A program made the position numbers and the translations under genes. Positions 12,106 to 22,838 of a DNA stretch of 64,000 nucleotides are shown here, piece by piece. The DNA is taken from assembly GCA_035771175.1 (NCBI GenBank), contig JAYMFD010003772.1, positions 1 through 64,000 of the forward strand. Direction: 5' to 3'. The notes under the pieces are model-generated. The model ran no database searches and was not told the origin of the DNA. It was given only the letters and a program-made list of their open reading frames with translations. The first letter of the stretch is position 1. The number at the start of each line of letters is the position of its first letter. The DNA is from Paratinospora sagittata (lineage: Eukaryota; Streptophyta; Magnoliopsida; Ranunculales; Menispermaceae).

Positions 12106-15100
12106 AGTTTTTCAAGAAAAGAAAGTAATCATTCTTGCCTTTGCAAAAAAAGGCTTCGAATTGAATCAAAATTTCAATCTGTCTTGATGTTCAGCTAGTT
12201 CTTCATTTTATCCCTTGTGTGCTAAGATTTGCAGAGGCTATCCATTGTTTAAAACTCTAAGTATATGAAGTGGTCTCGGTAAGATAACACATCAAAGAGG
12301 AACACATCACCTGTTTTGCATCAAGAACACATCAAACAATAGCTTTCGAATTCTACAATGATCAAGCTCGAAGAACGAAGACATATCTCATGTCTAATGC
12401 ATTAGTTTGATCTCTGGTGTGTAAGGTAACCCCTCGATCAATCTTAGCACTAAAACTCTGAAAATTGCAAAGTCTCCAAAATCACTTTCGATATAGTATT
12501 TCATTTTTACAAAAATGTTTTCCGAAAGGTTTTAATCATAATTTTAATGAGTTTTGAATTATTTAAAAGTGTTTATTCTTATATCAAAGTGTTTTGAGTC
12601 AATGAAATGGTTCTTTAGTGTCAAAATATTAATTTTTAAAAAATAAGGCTATCCTGCAATTGGCACGTCTTAGACTAAAATCTGATATTTCTAACGAGAA
12701 AAATGTGGGCACTTCTGCTTGCTCGATTTTTCTATTCCTTCACAGTTTTGCCAGGTTATCTTAATCGAAATATTCTCTAGTAACACCTAGATGATTCCCA
12801 TTGTCTCGCACGCCCAAAAAACTTTAGATTGAACAATGTTTTGAATTCAAATCATTTTGTACTACTCTTGCTCTTTAACCTTTAACTTCAAATTTTATAA
12901 AACACTCATTCTCTGATTTTGAAAAATACAACACGCACGATATTTGCAAGTTAGATTGAGCTTTTCGAAGAGTTTTTCAAGAGAAGAAAGTAATGATTCT
13001 TGCCTTTGCAAAAAAAGGCTTCGAATTGATTCAAAATTGCAATCTGTCTTGATGTTCAGCTAGTTCTTCATTTTATCCCTTGTGTGCGAAGATTTGCAGA
13101 GGCTATCCATTGTTTAAAACTCCAAGTATATTAAGTATATGAAGTGGTCTCGATAAGATAACACATCAAAAAGGAACACATCACCTGTTTTGCATCACGA
13201 ACACATCAAACAATAGCTTTCGAATTCTACAAAGATCAAGCTCGAAGAACGAAGACATATCTCATGTCTAATGCATTAGTTTGATTTCTGGTGTGTAGGG
13301 TAACCCCTCGATCAATCTCAGCACTAAAACTCTGAAAATTGCAAAGTCTTCAAAATCACTTTAGATATAGTATTTCATTTTTACAAAAATGTTTTCCGAA
13401 AGGTTTTAATCATAATTTTAATGAGTTTTGAATTATTTAAAAGTGTTTATTCTTATATCAAAGTGTTTTGAGTCAATGAAATGGTTCTTTAGTGTCAAAA
13501 TATTAATTTTTCAAAAATAAGGCTATCCTGCAATTGGCACGTCTTAGACTAAAATCTGATATTTCTAACGAGAAAAATGTGGGCACTTCTGCTTGCTCGA
13601 TTTTTCTATTCCTTCACAGTTTTGCCAGGTTATCTTAATTGAAATATTCTCTAGTAACACCTAGATGATTCCCATTGTCTCGCACACCCAAAAAACTTTA
13701 GATTGAACAATGTTTTGAATTCAAATCATTTTTTAGTACTCTTGCTCTTTAACCTTCAACTTCAAATTTTATAAAACACTCATTCTCTGATTTTCGAAAA
13801 TTCAACACGCACGATATTTGCAAGTTAGATTGAGCTTTTCGAAGAGTTTTTCAAGAAAAGAAAGTAATCATTCTTGCCTTTGCAAAAAAAGGCTTCGAAT
13901 TGAATCAAAATTTCAATCTGTCTTGATGTTCAGCTAGTTCTTCATTTTATCCCTTGTGTGCTAAGATTTGCAGAGGCTATCCATTGTTTAAAACTCTAAC
14001 TATATGAAGTGGTCTCGGTAAGATAACATATCAAAGAGGAACACATCACCTGTTTTGCATCAAGAACACATCAAACAATAGCTTTCGAATTCTACAAAGA
14101 TCAAGCTCGAAGAACGAAGACATATCTCATGTCTAATGCATTACTTTGATCTCTGGTGTGTAAGGTAACCCCTCGATCAATCTTAGCACTAAAACTCTGA
14201 AAATTGCAAAGTCTTCAAAATCACTTTCGATATAGTATTTCATTTTTACAAAAATGTTTTCCGAAAGGTTTTAATCATAATTTTAATGAGTTTTGAATTA
14301 TTTAAAAGTGTTTATTCTTATATCAAAGTGTTTTGAGTCAATGAAATGGTTCTTTAGTGTCAAAATATTAATTTTTCAAAAATAAGGCTATCCTGCAATT
14401 GGCACGTCTTAGACTAAAATCTGATATTTCTAACGAGAAAAATGTGGGCACTTCTGCTTGCTCGATTTTTCCATTCCTTCACAGTTTTGCCAGGTTATCT
14501 TAATCGAAATATTCTCTAGTAACACCTAGATGATTCCCATTGTCTCGCACGCCCAAAAAACTTTAGATTGAACAATGTTTTGAATTCAAATCATTTTGTA
14601 CTACTCTTGCTCTTTAACCTTTAACTTCAAATTTTATAAAACACTCATTCTCTGATTTTGAAAAATACAACACGCACGATATTTGCAAGTTAGATTGAGC
14701 TTTTCGAAGAGTTTTTCAAGAGAAGAAAGTAATGATTCTTGCCTTTGCAAAAAAAGGCTTCGAATTGATTCAAAATTGCAATCTGTCTTGATGTTCAGCT
14801 AGTTCTTCATTTTATCCCTTGTGTGCGAAGATTTGCAGAGGCTATCCATTGTTTAAAACTCCAAGTATATTAAGTATATGAAGTGGTCTCGATAAGATAA
14901 CACATCAAAAAGGAACACATCACCTGTTTTGCATCACGAACACATCAAACAATAGCTTTCGAATTCTACAAAGATCAAGCTCGAAGAACGAAGACATATC
15001 TCATGTCTAATGCATTAGTTTGATTTCTGGTGTGTAGGGTAACCCCTCGATCAATCTCAGCACTAAAACTCTGAAAATTGCAAAGTCTTCAAAATCACTT

Positions 15101-15583
15101 TAGATATAGTATTTCATTTTTACAAAAATGTTTTCCGAAAGGTTTTAATCATAATTTTAATGAGTTTTGAATTATTTAAAAGTGTTTATTCTTATATCAA
15201 AGTGTTTTGAGTCAATGAAATGGTTCTTTAGTGTCAAAATATTAATTTTTCAAAAATAATGCTATCCTGCAATTGGCACGTCTTAGACTAAAATCTGATA
15301 TTTCTAACGAGAAAAATGTGGGCACTTCTGCTTGCTCGATTTTTCTATTCCTTCACAGTTTTGCCAGGTTATCTTAATTGAAATATTCTCTAGTAACACC
15401 TAGATGATTCCCATTGTCTCGGACGCCCAAAAAACTTTAGATTGAACAATATTTTGAATTCAAATCATTTTTTAGTACTCTTGCTCTTTAACCTTCAACT
15501 TCAAATTTTATAAAACACTCATTCTCTGATTTTGAAAAATACAACACGCACGATATTTGCAAGTTAGATTGAGCTTTTCGGAG
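12106..15583 (+). repeat. Dimeric higher-order repeat, two copies of 1739 bp (copies 15-18)
   Basis: Units start at 12106, 12971, 13845 and 14710, giving two pairs of 865 + 874 bp. Copies 16 and 18 are close to identical and share private variants: GAATTGATTC, CTCCAAGTATATTAAG (carrying the 9-bp duplication), GCATCACGAAC and TTAGATATAG. Copies 15 and 17 share AAGAAAAGAAAG, AAAATTTCAATC and CCTTTAACTTC. Copy 17's first half instead carries the CTAACTATATG and CATTACTTTG variants seen in copy 1, so it looks chimeric. There is no gene. Confidence 0.82.
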
Positions 15584-18500
15584 AGTTTTTCAAGAGAAGA
15601 AAGTAATGATTCTTGCCTTTGCAAAAAAAGGCTTCGAATTGAATCAAAATTGCAATCTGTCTTGATGTTCAGCTAGTTCTTCATTTTATCCCTTGTGTGC
15701 GAAGATTTGCAGAGGCTATCCATTGTTTAAAACTCTAAGTATATTAAGTATATGAAGTGGTCTCGATAAGATAACACATCAAAAAGGAACACATCACCTG
15801 TTTTGCATCAAGAACACATCAAACAATAGCTTTCGAATTCTACAAAGATCAAGCTCGAAGAACGAAGACATATCTCATGTCTAATGCATTAGTTTGATTT
15901 CTGGTGTGTAGGGTAACCCCTCGATCAATCTCAGCCCTAAAACTCTGAAAATTGCAAAGTCTTCAAAATCACTTTCGATATAGTATTTCATTTTTACAAA
16001 AATGTTTTTCGAAAGGTTTTAATCATAATTTTAATGAGTTTTGAATTATTTAAAAGTGTTTATTCTTATATCAAAGTGTTTTGAGTCAATGAAATGGTTC
16101 TTTAGTGTCAAAATATTAATTTTTCAAAAATAAGGCTATCCTGCAAATTGCACGTCTTAGACTAAAATCTGATATTTCTAACGAGAAAAATGTGGGCACT
16201 TCTGCTTGCTCGATTTTTCTATTCCTTCACAGTTTTGCCAGGTTTTCTTAATTGAAATATTCTCTCTTAACACCTAGATGATTCCCATTGTCTCGCACGC
16301 CCAAAAAACTTTAGATTGAACAATATTTTGAATTCAAATCATTTTTTAGTACTCTTGCTCTTTAACCTTCAACTTCAAATTTTATAAAACACTCATTCTC
16401 TGATTTTCAAAAATTCAACACGCACGATATTTGCAAGTTAGATTGAGCTTTTCGAAGAGTTTTTCAAGAGAAGAAAGTAATGATTCTTGCCTTTGCAAAA
16501 AAGGCTTCGAATTGAATCAAAATTGCAATCTGTCTTGATGTTCAGCTAGTTCTTCATTTTATCCCTTGTGTGCGAAGATTTGCAGAGGCTATCCATTGTT
16601 TAAAACTCTAAGTATATTAAGTATATGAAGTGGTCTCGATAAGATAACACATCAAAAAGGAACACATCACCTGTTTTGCATCAAGAACACATCAAACAAT
16701 AGCTTTCGAATTCTACAATGATCAAGCTCGAAGAACGAAGACATATCTCATGTCTAATGCATTAGTTTGATCTTTGGTGTGTAAGGTAACCCCTCGATCA
16801 ATCTTAGCACTAAAACTCTGAAAATTGCAAAGTCTTCAAAATCACTTTCGATATAGTATTTCATTTTTACAAAAATGTTTTCCGAAAGGTTTTAATCATA
16901 ATTTTATTGAGTTTTGAATTATTTAAAAGTGTTTATTCTTATATGAAAGTGTTTTGAGTCAATGAAATGGTTCTTTAGTGTCAAAATATTAATTTTTCAA
17001 AAATAAGGCTATCCTGCAATTGGCACGTCTTAGACTAAAATCTGATATTTCTAACGAGAAAAATGTGGGCACTTCTGCTTGCTCGATTTTTCTATTCCTT
17101 CACAGTTTTGCCAGGTTATCTTAATTGAAATATTCTCTAGTAACACCTAGATGATTCCCATTGTCTCGCACGCCCAAAAAACTTTAGATTGAACAATATT
17201 TTGAATTCAAATCATTTTTTAGTACTCTTGCTCTTTAACCTTCAACTTCAAATTTTATAAAACACTCATTCTCTGATTTTGAAAAATTCAACACGCACGA
17301 TATTTGCAAGTTAGATTGAGCTTTTCGGAGAGTTTTTCAAGAGAAGAAAGTAATGATTCTTGCCTTTGCAAAAAAAGGCTTCGAATTGAATCAAAATTGC
17401 AATCTGTCTTGATGTTCAGCTAGTTCTTCATTTTATCCCTTGTGTGCGAAGATTTGCAGAGGCTATCCATTGTTTAAAACTCTAAGTATATTAAGTATAT
17501 GAAGTGGTCTCGATAAGATAACACATCAAAAAGGAACACATCACCTGTTTTGCATCAAGAACACATCAAACAATAGCTTTCGAATTTTACAAAGATCAAG
17601 CTCGAAGAACGAAGACATATCTCATGTCTAATGCATTAGTTTGATTTCTGGTGTGTAGGGTAACCCCTCGATCAATCTCAGCACTAAAACTCTGAAAATT
17701 GCAAAGTCTTCAAAATCACTTTCGATATAGTATTTCATTTTTACAAAAATGTTTTTCGAAAGGTTTTAATCATAATTTTAATGAGTTTTGAATTATTTAA
17801 AAGTGTTTATTCTTATATCAAAGTGTTTTGAGTCAATGAAATGGTTCTTTAGTGTCAAAATATTAATTTTTCAAAAATAAGGCTATCCTGCAAATTGCAC
17901 GTCTTAGACTAAAATCTGATATTTCTAACGAGAAAAATGTGGGCACTTCTGCTTGCTCGATTTTTCTATTCCTTCACAGTTTTGCCAGGTTTTCTTAATT
18001 GAAATATTCTCTCTTAACACCTAGATGATTCCCATTGTCTCGCACGCCCAAAAAACTTTAGATTGAACAATATTTTGAATTCAAATCATTTTTTAGTACT
18101 CTTGCTCTTTAACCTTCAACTTCAAATTTTATAAAACACTCATTCTCTGATTTTCAAAAATTCAACACGCACGATATTTGCAAGTTAGATTGAGCTTTTC
18201 GAAGAGTTTTTCAAGAGAAGAAAGTAATGATTCTTGCCTTTGCAAAAAAGGCTTCGAATTGAATCAAAATTGCAATCTGTCTTGATGTTCAGCTAGTTCT
18301 TCATTTTATCCCTTGTGTGCGAAGATTTGCAGAGGCTATCCATTGTTTAAAACTCTAAGTATATTAAGTATATGAAGTGGTCTCGATAAGATAACACATC
18401 AAAAAGGAACACATCACCTGTTTTGCATCAAGAACACATCAAACAATAGCTTTCGAATTCTACAATGATCAAGCTCGAAGAACGAAGACATATCTCATGT

Positions 18501-19077
18501 CTAATGCATTAGTTTGATCTCTGGTGTGTAAGGTAACCCCTCGATCAATCTTAGCACTAAAACTCTGAAAATTGCAAAGTCTTCAAAATCACTTTCGATA
18601 TAGTATTTCATTTTTACAAAAATGTTTTCCGAAAGGTTTTAATCATAATTTTAATGAGTTTTGAATTATTTAAAAGTGTTTATTCTTATATGAAAGTGTT
18701 TTGAGTCAATGAAATGGTTCTTTAGTGTCAAAATATTACTTTTTCAAAAATAAGGCTATCCTGCAATTGGCACGTCTTAAACTAAAATCCGATATTTCTA
18801 ACGAGAAAAATGTGAGCACTTCTGCTTCCTCGATTTTTCTATTCCTTCACAGTTTTGCCAGGTTATCTTAATCGAAATATTCTCTAGTAACACCTAGATG
18901 ATTCCCATTGTCTCGCACGCCCAAAAAACTTTAGATTGAACAATGTTTTGAATTCAAATCATTTTGTACTACTCTTGCTCTTTAACCTTCAGCTTCAAAT
19001 TTTATAAAACACTCATTCTCTGATTTTGAAAAATACAACACGCATGATATCTGCAAGTTAGATTGAGCTTTTCGAAG
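15584..19077 (+). repeat. Dimeric higher-order repeat, two copies of 1747 bp (copies 19-22)
   Basis: Units start at 15584 (874), 16458 (873), 17331 (874) and 18205 (873). Copies 19 and 21 share GTTTTTCGAAAGG, CTGCAAATTGC, GGTTTTCTTAATTG and TCTCTCTTAAC, and both are preceded by the rare CTTTTCGGAGAG. Copies 20 and 22 share a one-base-shorter A run, the 9-bp duplication and ATATGAAAGTG. The match stops inside copy 22 at about 18737: after that, copy 22 has TTAAACTAAAATCCG, GTGAGCAC and TTCAGCTTC, as in copy 26. This was therefore a recent two-monomer duplication whose right edge was overwritten. There is no gene. Confidence 0.82.
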
Positions 19078-21251
19078 AGTTTTTCAAGAGAAGAAAGTAA
19101 TGATTCTTGCCTTTGCAAAAAAAGGCTTCGAATTGAATCAAAATTGCAATCTGTCTTGATGTTCAGCTAGTTCTTCATTTTATCCCTTGTGTGCGAAGAT
19201 TTGCAGAGGCTATCCATTGTTTAAAACTCCAAGTATATGAAGTGGTCTCGGCAAGATAACACATCAAAGTGGAACACATCACCTGTTTTGCATCAAGAAC
19301 ACATCAAACAATAGCTTTCGAATTCTACAATGATCAAGCTCGAAGAACGAAGACATATCTCATGTCTAATGCATTAGTTTGATCTCTGGTGTGTAAGGTA
19401 ACCCCTCGATCAATCTTAGCACTAAAACTCTGAAAATTGCAAAGTCTTCAAAATCACTTTCGATATAGTATTTCATTTTTACAAAAATGTTTTCCGAAAG
19501 GTTTTAATCATAATTTTAATGAGTTTTGAATTATTTAAAAGTGTTTATTCTTATATCAAAGTGTTTTGAGTCAATGAAATAGTTCTTTAGTGTCAAAAAA
19601 TTAATTTTTCAAAAATAAGGCTATCCTGCAATTGGCACGTCTTAGACTAAAATCTGATATTTCTAACGAGAAAAATGTGAGCATTTCTGCTTGCTCGATT
19701 TTTCTATTCCTTCACACTTTTGCCAGGTTATCTTAATCGAAATATGCTCTAGTAACACCTAGATGATTCCCATTGTCTCGCACGCCCAAAAAACTTTAGA
19801 TTGAACAATGTTTTGAATTCAAATCATTTTGTACTACTCTTCCTCTTTAACCTTCAACTTCAAATTTTATAAAACACTCATTCTCTGATTTTGAAAAATA
19901 CAACACGCACGATATTTGCAAGTTAGATTGAGCTTTTCGAAGAGTTTTTCAAGAGAAGAAAGTAATGATTCTTGCCTTTGCAAAAAAGGGCTTCGAATTG
20001 AATCAAAATTGCAATCTGTCTTGATGTTCAGCTAGTTCTTCATTTTATCCCTTGTGTGCGAAGATTTGCAGAGGCTATCCATTGTTTAAAACTCTAAGTA
20101 TATTAAGTATATGAAGTGGTCTCGATAAGATAACACATCAAAAAGGAACACATCACCTGTTTTGCATCAAGAACACATCAAACAATAGCTTTCGAATTCT
20201 ACAAAGATCAAGCTCGAAGAACGAAGACATATCTCATGTCTAATGCATTAGTTTGATCTCTGGTGTGTAGGGTAACCCCTCGATCAATCTCAGCACTAAA
20301 ACTCTGAAAATTGCAAAGTCTTCAAAATCACTTTCGATATAGTATTTCATTTTTACAAAAATGTTTTCCGAAAGGTTTTAATCATAATTTTAATGAGTTT
20401 TGAATTATTTAAAAGTGTTTATTCTTATATCAAAGTGTTTTGAGTCAATGAAATGGTTCTTTAGTGTCAAAATATTAATTTTTCAAAAATAAGGCTGTCC
20501 TGCAATTTGCACGTCTTAGACTAAAATCTGATATTTCTAACGAGAAAAATGTGGGCACTTCTGCTTGCTCGATTTTTCTATTCCTTCACAGTTTTGCCAG
20601 GTTATCTTAATTGAAATATTCTCTAATAACACCTAGATGATTCCCATTGTCTCGCACGCCCAAAAAACTTTAGATTGAACAATATTTTGAATTCAAATCA
20701 TTTTTTAGTACTCTTGCTCTTTAACCTTCAACTTCAAATTTTATAAAACACTCATTCTCTGATTTTGAAAAATTCAACACGCACGATATTTGCAAGTTAG
20801 ATTGAGCTTTTCGAAGAGTTTTTCAAGAGAAGAAAGTAATGATTCTTGCCTTTGCAAAAAAAGGCTTCGAATTGAATCAAAATTGCAATCTGTCTTGATG
20901 TTCAGCTAGTTCTTCATTTTATCCCTTGTGTGCGAAGATTTGCAGAGGCTATCCATTGTTTAAAACTCTAAGTATATGAAGTGGTCTCGGTAAGATAACA
21001 CATCAAAGAGGAACACATCGCCTGTTTTGCATCAAGAACACATCAAACAATAGCTTTCGAATTCTACAATGATCAAGCTCGAAGAACGAAGACATATCTC
21101 ATGTCTAATGCATTAGTTTGATCTCTGGTGTGTAAGGTAACCCCTCGATCAATCTTAGCACTAAAACTCTGAAAATTGCAAAGTCTTCAAAATCACTTTC
21201 GATATAGTATTTCATTTTTACAAAAATGTTTTCCGAAAGGTTTTAATCATA

Positions 21252-21256
21252 ATTTT
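21252..21256. repeat. Left target-site duplication ATTTT
   Basis: ATTTT just left of the insertion. Uninterrupted monomers have a single CATAATTTTAATGAG here; the insertion doubles ATTTT. Five bases is the usual target duplication for Ty3/gypsy elements. The T run makes the boundary ambiguous by a base: AATTTT could be read as a 6-bp duplication. Confidence 0.75.
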
Positions 21257-21340
21257 TTTCACACCCCGCCCGGACGCGCCTAAACCGGCGGTACACTCTC
21301 GGACGGGGCGCGCAATTGGAACAATCATAATGGTAGGCAG

Positions 21341-21460
21341 GCGCCGGAACGTTCTGGCAGGCGCCTGAACGTTCTGGCATGGCGCCTGAACGTTCTGGCA
21401 TGGCGCCTGAACGTTCTGGCAGGCGCCTGAACGTTCTGGCAGGCGCCTGAACGTTCTGGC
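21341..21460. repeat. GC-rich minisatellite in the LTR, six units of 20-21 bp
   Basis: Units start at 21341, 21361, 21382, 21403, 21423 and 21443, with consensus GCGCCTGAACGTTCTGGCAG. Units two and three end CATG instead of CAG and are 21 bp; the first has CCGGAAC instead of CCTGAAC; the last is cut at CTGGC. Each unit carries the palindromes GGCGCC and GAACGTTC. Because 21 bp is seven codons, the stretch gives repetitive open frames on the minus strand, which I do not regard as genes. Copy number probably varies between copies of this element. Confidence 0.9.
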
Positions 21461-21493
21461 GTTGCCCAAATAGTAAAAATTTCAAATAGTAAA

Positions 21494-21514
21494 TTTTTTT
21501 TTTTTTTTTTTTTT
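21494..21514. repeat. T21 homopolymer in the LTR (A21 on its sense strand)
   Basis: An unbroken run of 21 T lies 20 bp from the right end of the insert. On the element's sense strand it is an A tract near the 5' end, so it is not a 3' poly(A) tail and does not support a SINE or LINE. It is flanked by two near-repeats with AAATAGTAAA (21467-21495). Length is prone to slippage and to sequencing error. Confidence 0.85.
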
Positions 21515-21534
21515 GTGAAATACAGGGTATTACA

Positions 21535-21539
21535 ATTTT
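21535..21539. repeat. Right target-site duplication ATTTT
   Basis: Second copy of ATTTT, followed directly by AATGAGTTTTGAATT of the satellite. With this choice the element ends TTACA on the plus strand (TGTAA on its sense strand), the canonical LTR start. That is why I prefer a 5-bp over a 6-bp duplication. Confidence 0.75.
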
Positions 21540-22838
21540 AATGAGTTTTGAATTATTTAAAAGTGTTTATTCTTATATCAAAGTGTTTTGAGTCAATGAA
21601 ATGGTTCTTTAGTGTCAAAATATTAATTTTTCAAAAATAAGGCTATCCTGCAATTGGCACGTCTTAGACTAAAATCTGATATTTCTAACGAGAAAAATGT
21701 GAGCACTTCTGCTTGCTCGATTTTTCTATTCCTTCACAGTTTTGCCAGGTTATGTTAATCGAAATATTCTCTAGTAACACCTAGATGATTCCCATTGTCT
21801 CGCACGCCCAAACAACTTTAGATTGAACAATGTTTTGAATTCAAATCATTTTGTACTACTCTTGCTCTTTAACCTTCAACTTCAAATTTTATAAAACACT
21901 CATTCTCTGATTTTGAAAAATACAACACGCACGATATTTGCAAGTTAGATTGAGCTTTTCGAAGTGTTTTTCAAGAGAAGAAAGTAATGATTCTTGCCTT
22001 TGCAAAAAAAGGCTTCGAATTGAATCAAAATTGCAATCTGTCTTGATGTTCAGCTAGTTCTTCATTTTATCCCTTGTGTGCGAAGATTTGCAGAGGCTAT
22101 CCATTGTTTAAAACTCTAAGTATATTAAGTATATGAAGTGGTCTCGATAAGATAACACATCAAAAAGGAACACATCACTTGTTTTGCATCAAGAACACAT
22201 CAAACAATAGCTTTCGAATTCTACAATGATCAAGCTCGAAGAACGAAGACATATCTCATGTCTAATGCATTAGTTTGATCTCTGGTGTGTAAGGTAACCC
22301 CTCGATCAATCTTAGCAGTAAAACTCTGAAAATTGCAAAGTCTTCAAAATCACTTTCGATATAGTATTTCATTTTTACAAAAATGTTTTCCGAAAGGTTT
22401 TAATCATAATTTTAATGAGTTTTGAATTATTTAAAAGTGTTTATTCTTATATGAAAGTGTTTTGAGTCAATGAAATGGTTCTTTAGTGTCAAAATATTAA
22501 TTTTTCAAAAATAAGGCTATCCTGCAATTGGCACGTCTTAAACTAAAATCCGATATTTCTAACGAGAAAAATGTGAGCACTTCTGCTTGCTCGATTTTTC
22601 TACTCCTTCACAGTTTTGCCAGGTTATCTTAATCGAAATATTCTCTAGTAACACCTAGATGATTCCCATTGTCTCGCACGCCCAAAAAACTTTAGATTGA
22701 ACAATGTTTTGAATTCAAATCATTTTGTACTACTCTTGCTCTTTAACCTTCAGCTTCAAATTTTATAAAACACTCATTCTCCGATTTTGAAAAATACAAC
22801 ACGCACGATATTTGCAAGTTAGATTGAGCTTTTCGAAG

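Larger units (their letters stand above)
21257..21534 (-). mobile_element. Solo LTR (or short non-autonomous LTR element), probably plant Ty3/gypsy type, 278 bp
   Basis: The insert is flanked by the 5-bp direct repeat ATTTT and is absent from the other 73 monomers. Read on the minus strand it begins TGTAATACCC and ends GGGGTGTGAAA. Those ends resemble the TGTAAYACCC...GGGGTGTNACA termini of many plant chromovirus LTRs, except that the final CA is AA. The 10-base ends are imperfect inverted repeats (7 of 10 match). There is no internal coding region, primer-binding site or second LTR, which fits LTR-LTR recombination leaving a solo LTR. In sense order it holds an A21 tract, two short AT-rich near-repeats, six copies of a 20-21 bp GC-rich repeat and a GC-rich tail. 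It is very CpG-rich compared with its A+T-rich surroundings. A TRIM-type element is the main alternative. Family assignment is from the ends only. Confidence 0.72.
19078..22838 (+). repeat. Copies 23-26, including the monomer split by an LTR insertion
   Basis: Units start at 19078 (865), 19943 (874), 20817 (1148) and 21965 (874). Copies 23 and 25 are alike (GCGAAG, ACAATGATC), while 24 and 26 carry the 9-bp TAAGTATAT duplication. Copy 25 is interrupted after offset 440 by the element at 21257-21534. Removing the insert and one target-site copy leaves 865 bp, exactly the expected length, so the satellite lost nothing on insertion. Copy 26 begins with GAAGTGTTTTTC instead of GAAGAGTTTTTC. Apart from the insertion there is nothing but satellite here. 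Confidence 0.85.

Noticed and set aside
21218..21469. Open frame of 83 codons on the minus strand
   Set aside because: It is made by the 20-21 bp GC-rich minisatellite of the LTR and runs out into satellite sequence. The 21-bp steps keep the frame open and give a repetitive peptide. There is no recognisable domain or gene context.
21243..21485. Overlapping open frame of 80 codons on the minus strand
   Set aside because: It is the same minisatellite read in another frame. Two overlapping frames open through the same repeats point to composition, not coding.
21257..21534. Insert as a SINE or other poly(A)-tailed element
   Set aside because: On the sense strand the A21 tract is near the 5' end, not at the 3' end before the target duplication. 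No tRNA-like A or B box is visible, and the ends look like an LTR.
21257..21534. Insert as a MITE or DNA transposon
   Set aside because: The ends are only weakly inverted (7 of 10), and the 5-bp duplication together with TGTAATACCC fits an LTR better. It is not fully excluded.
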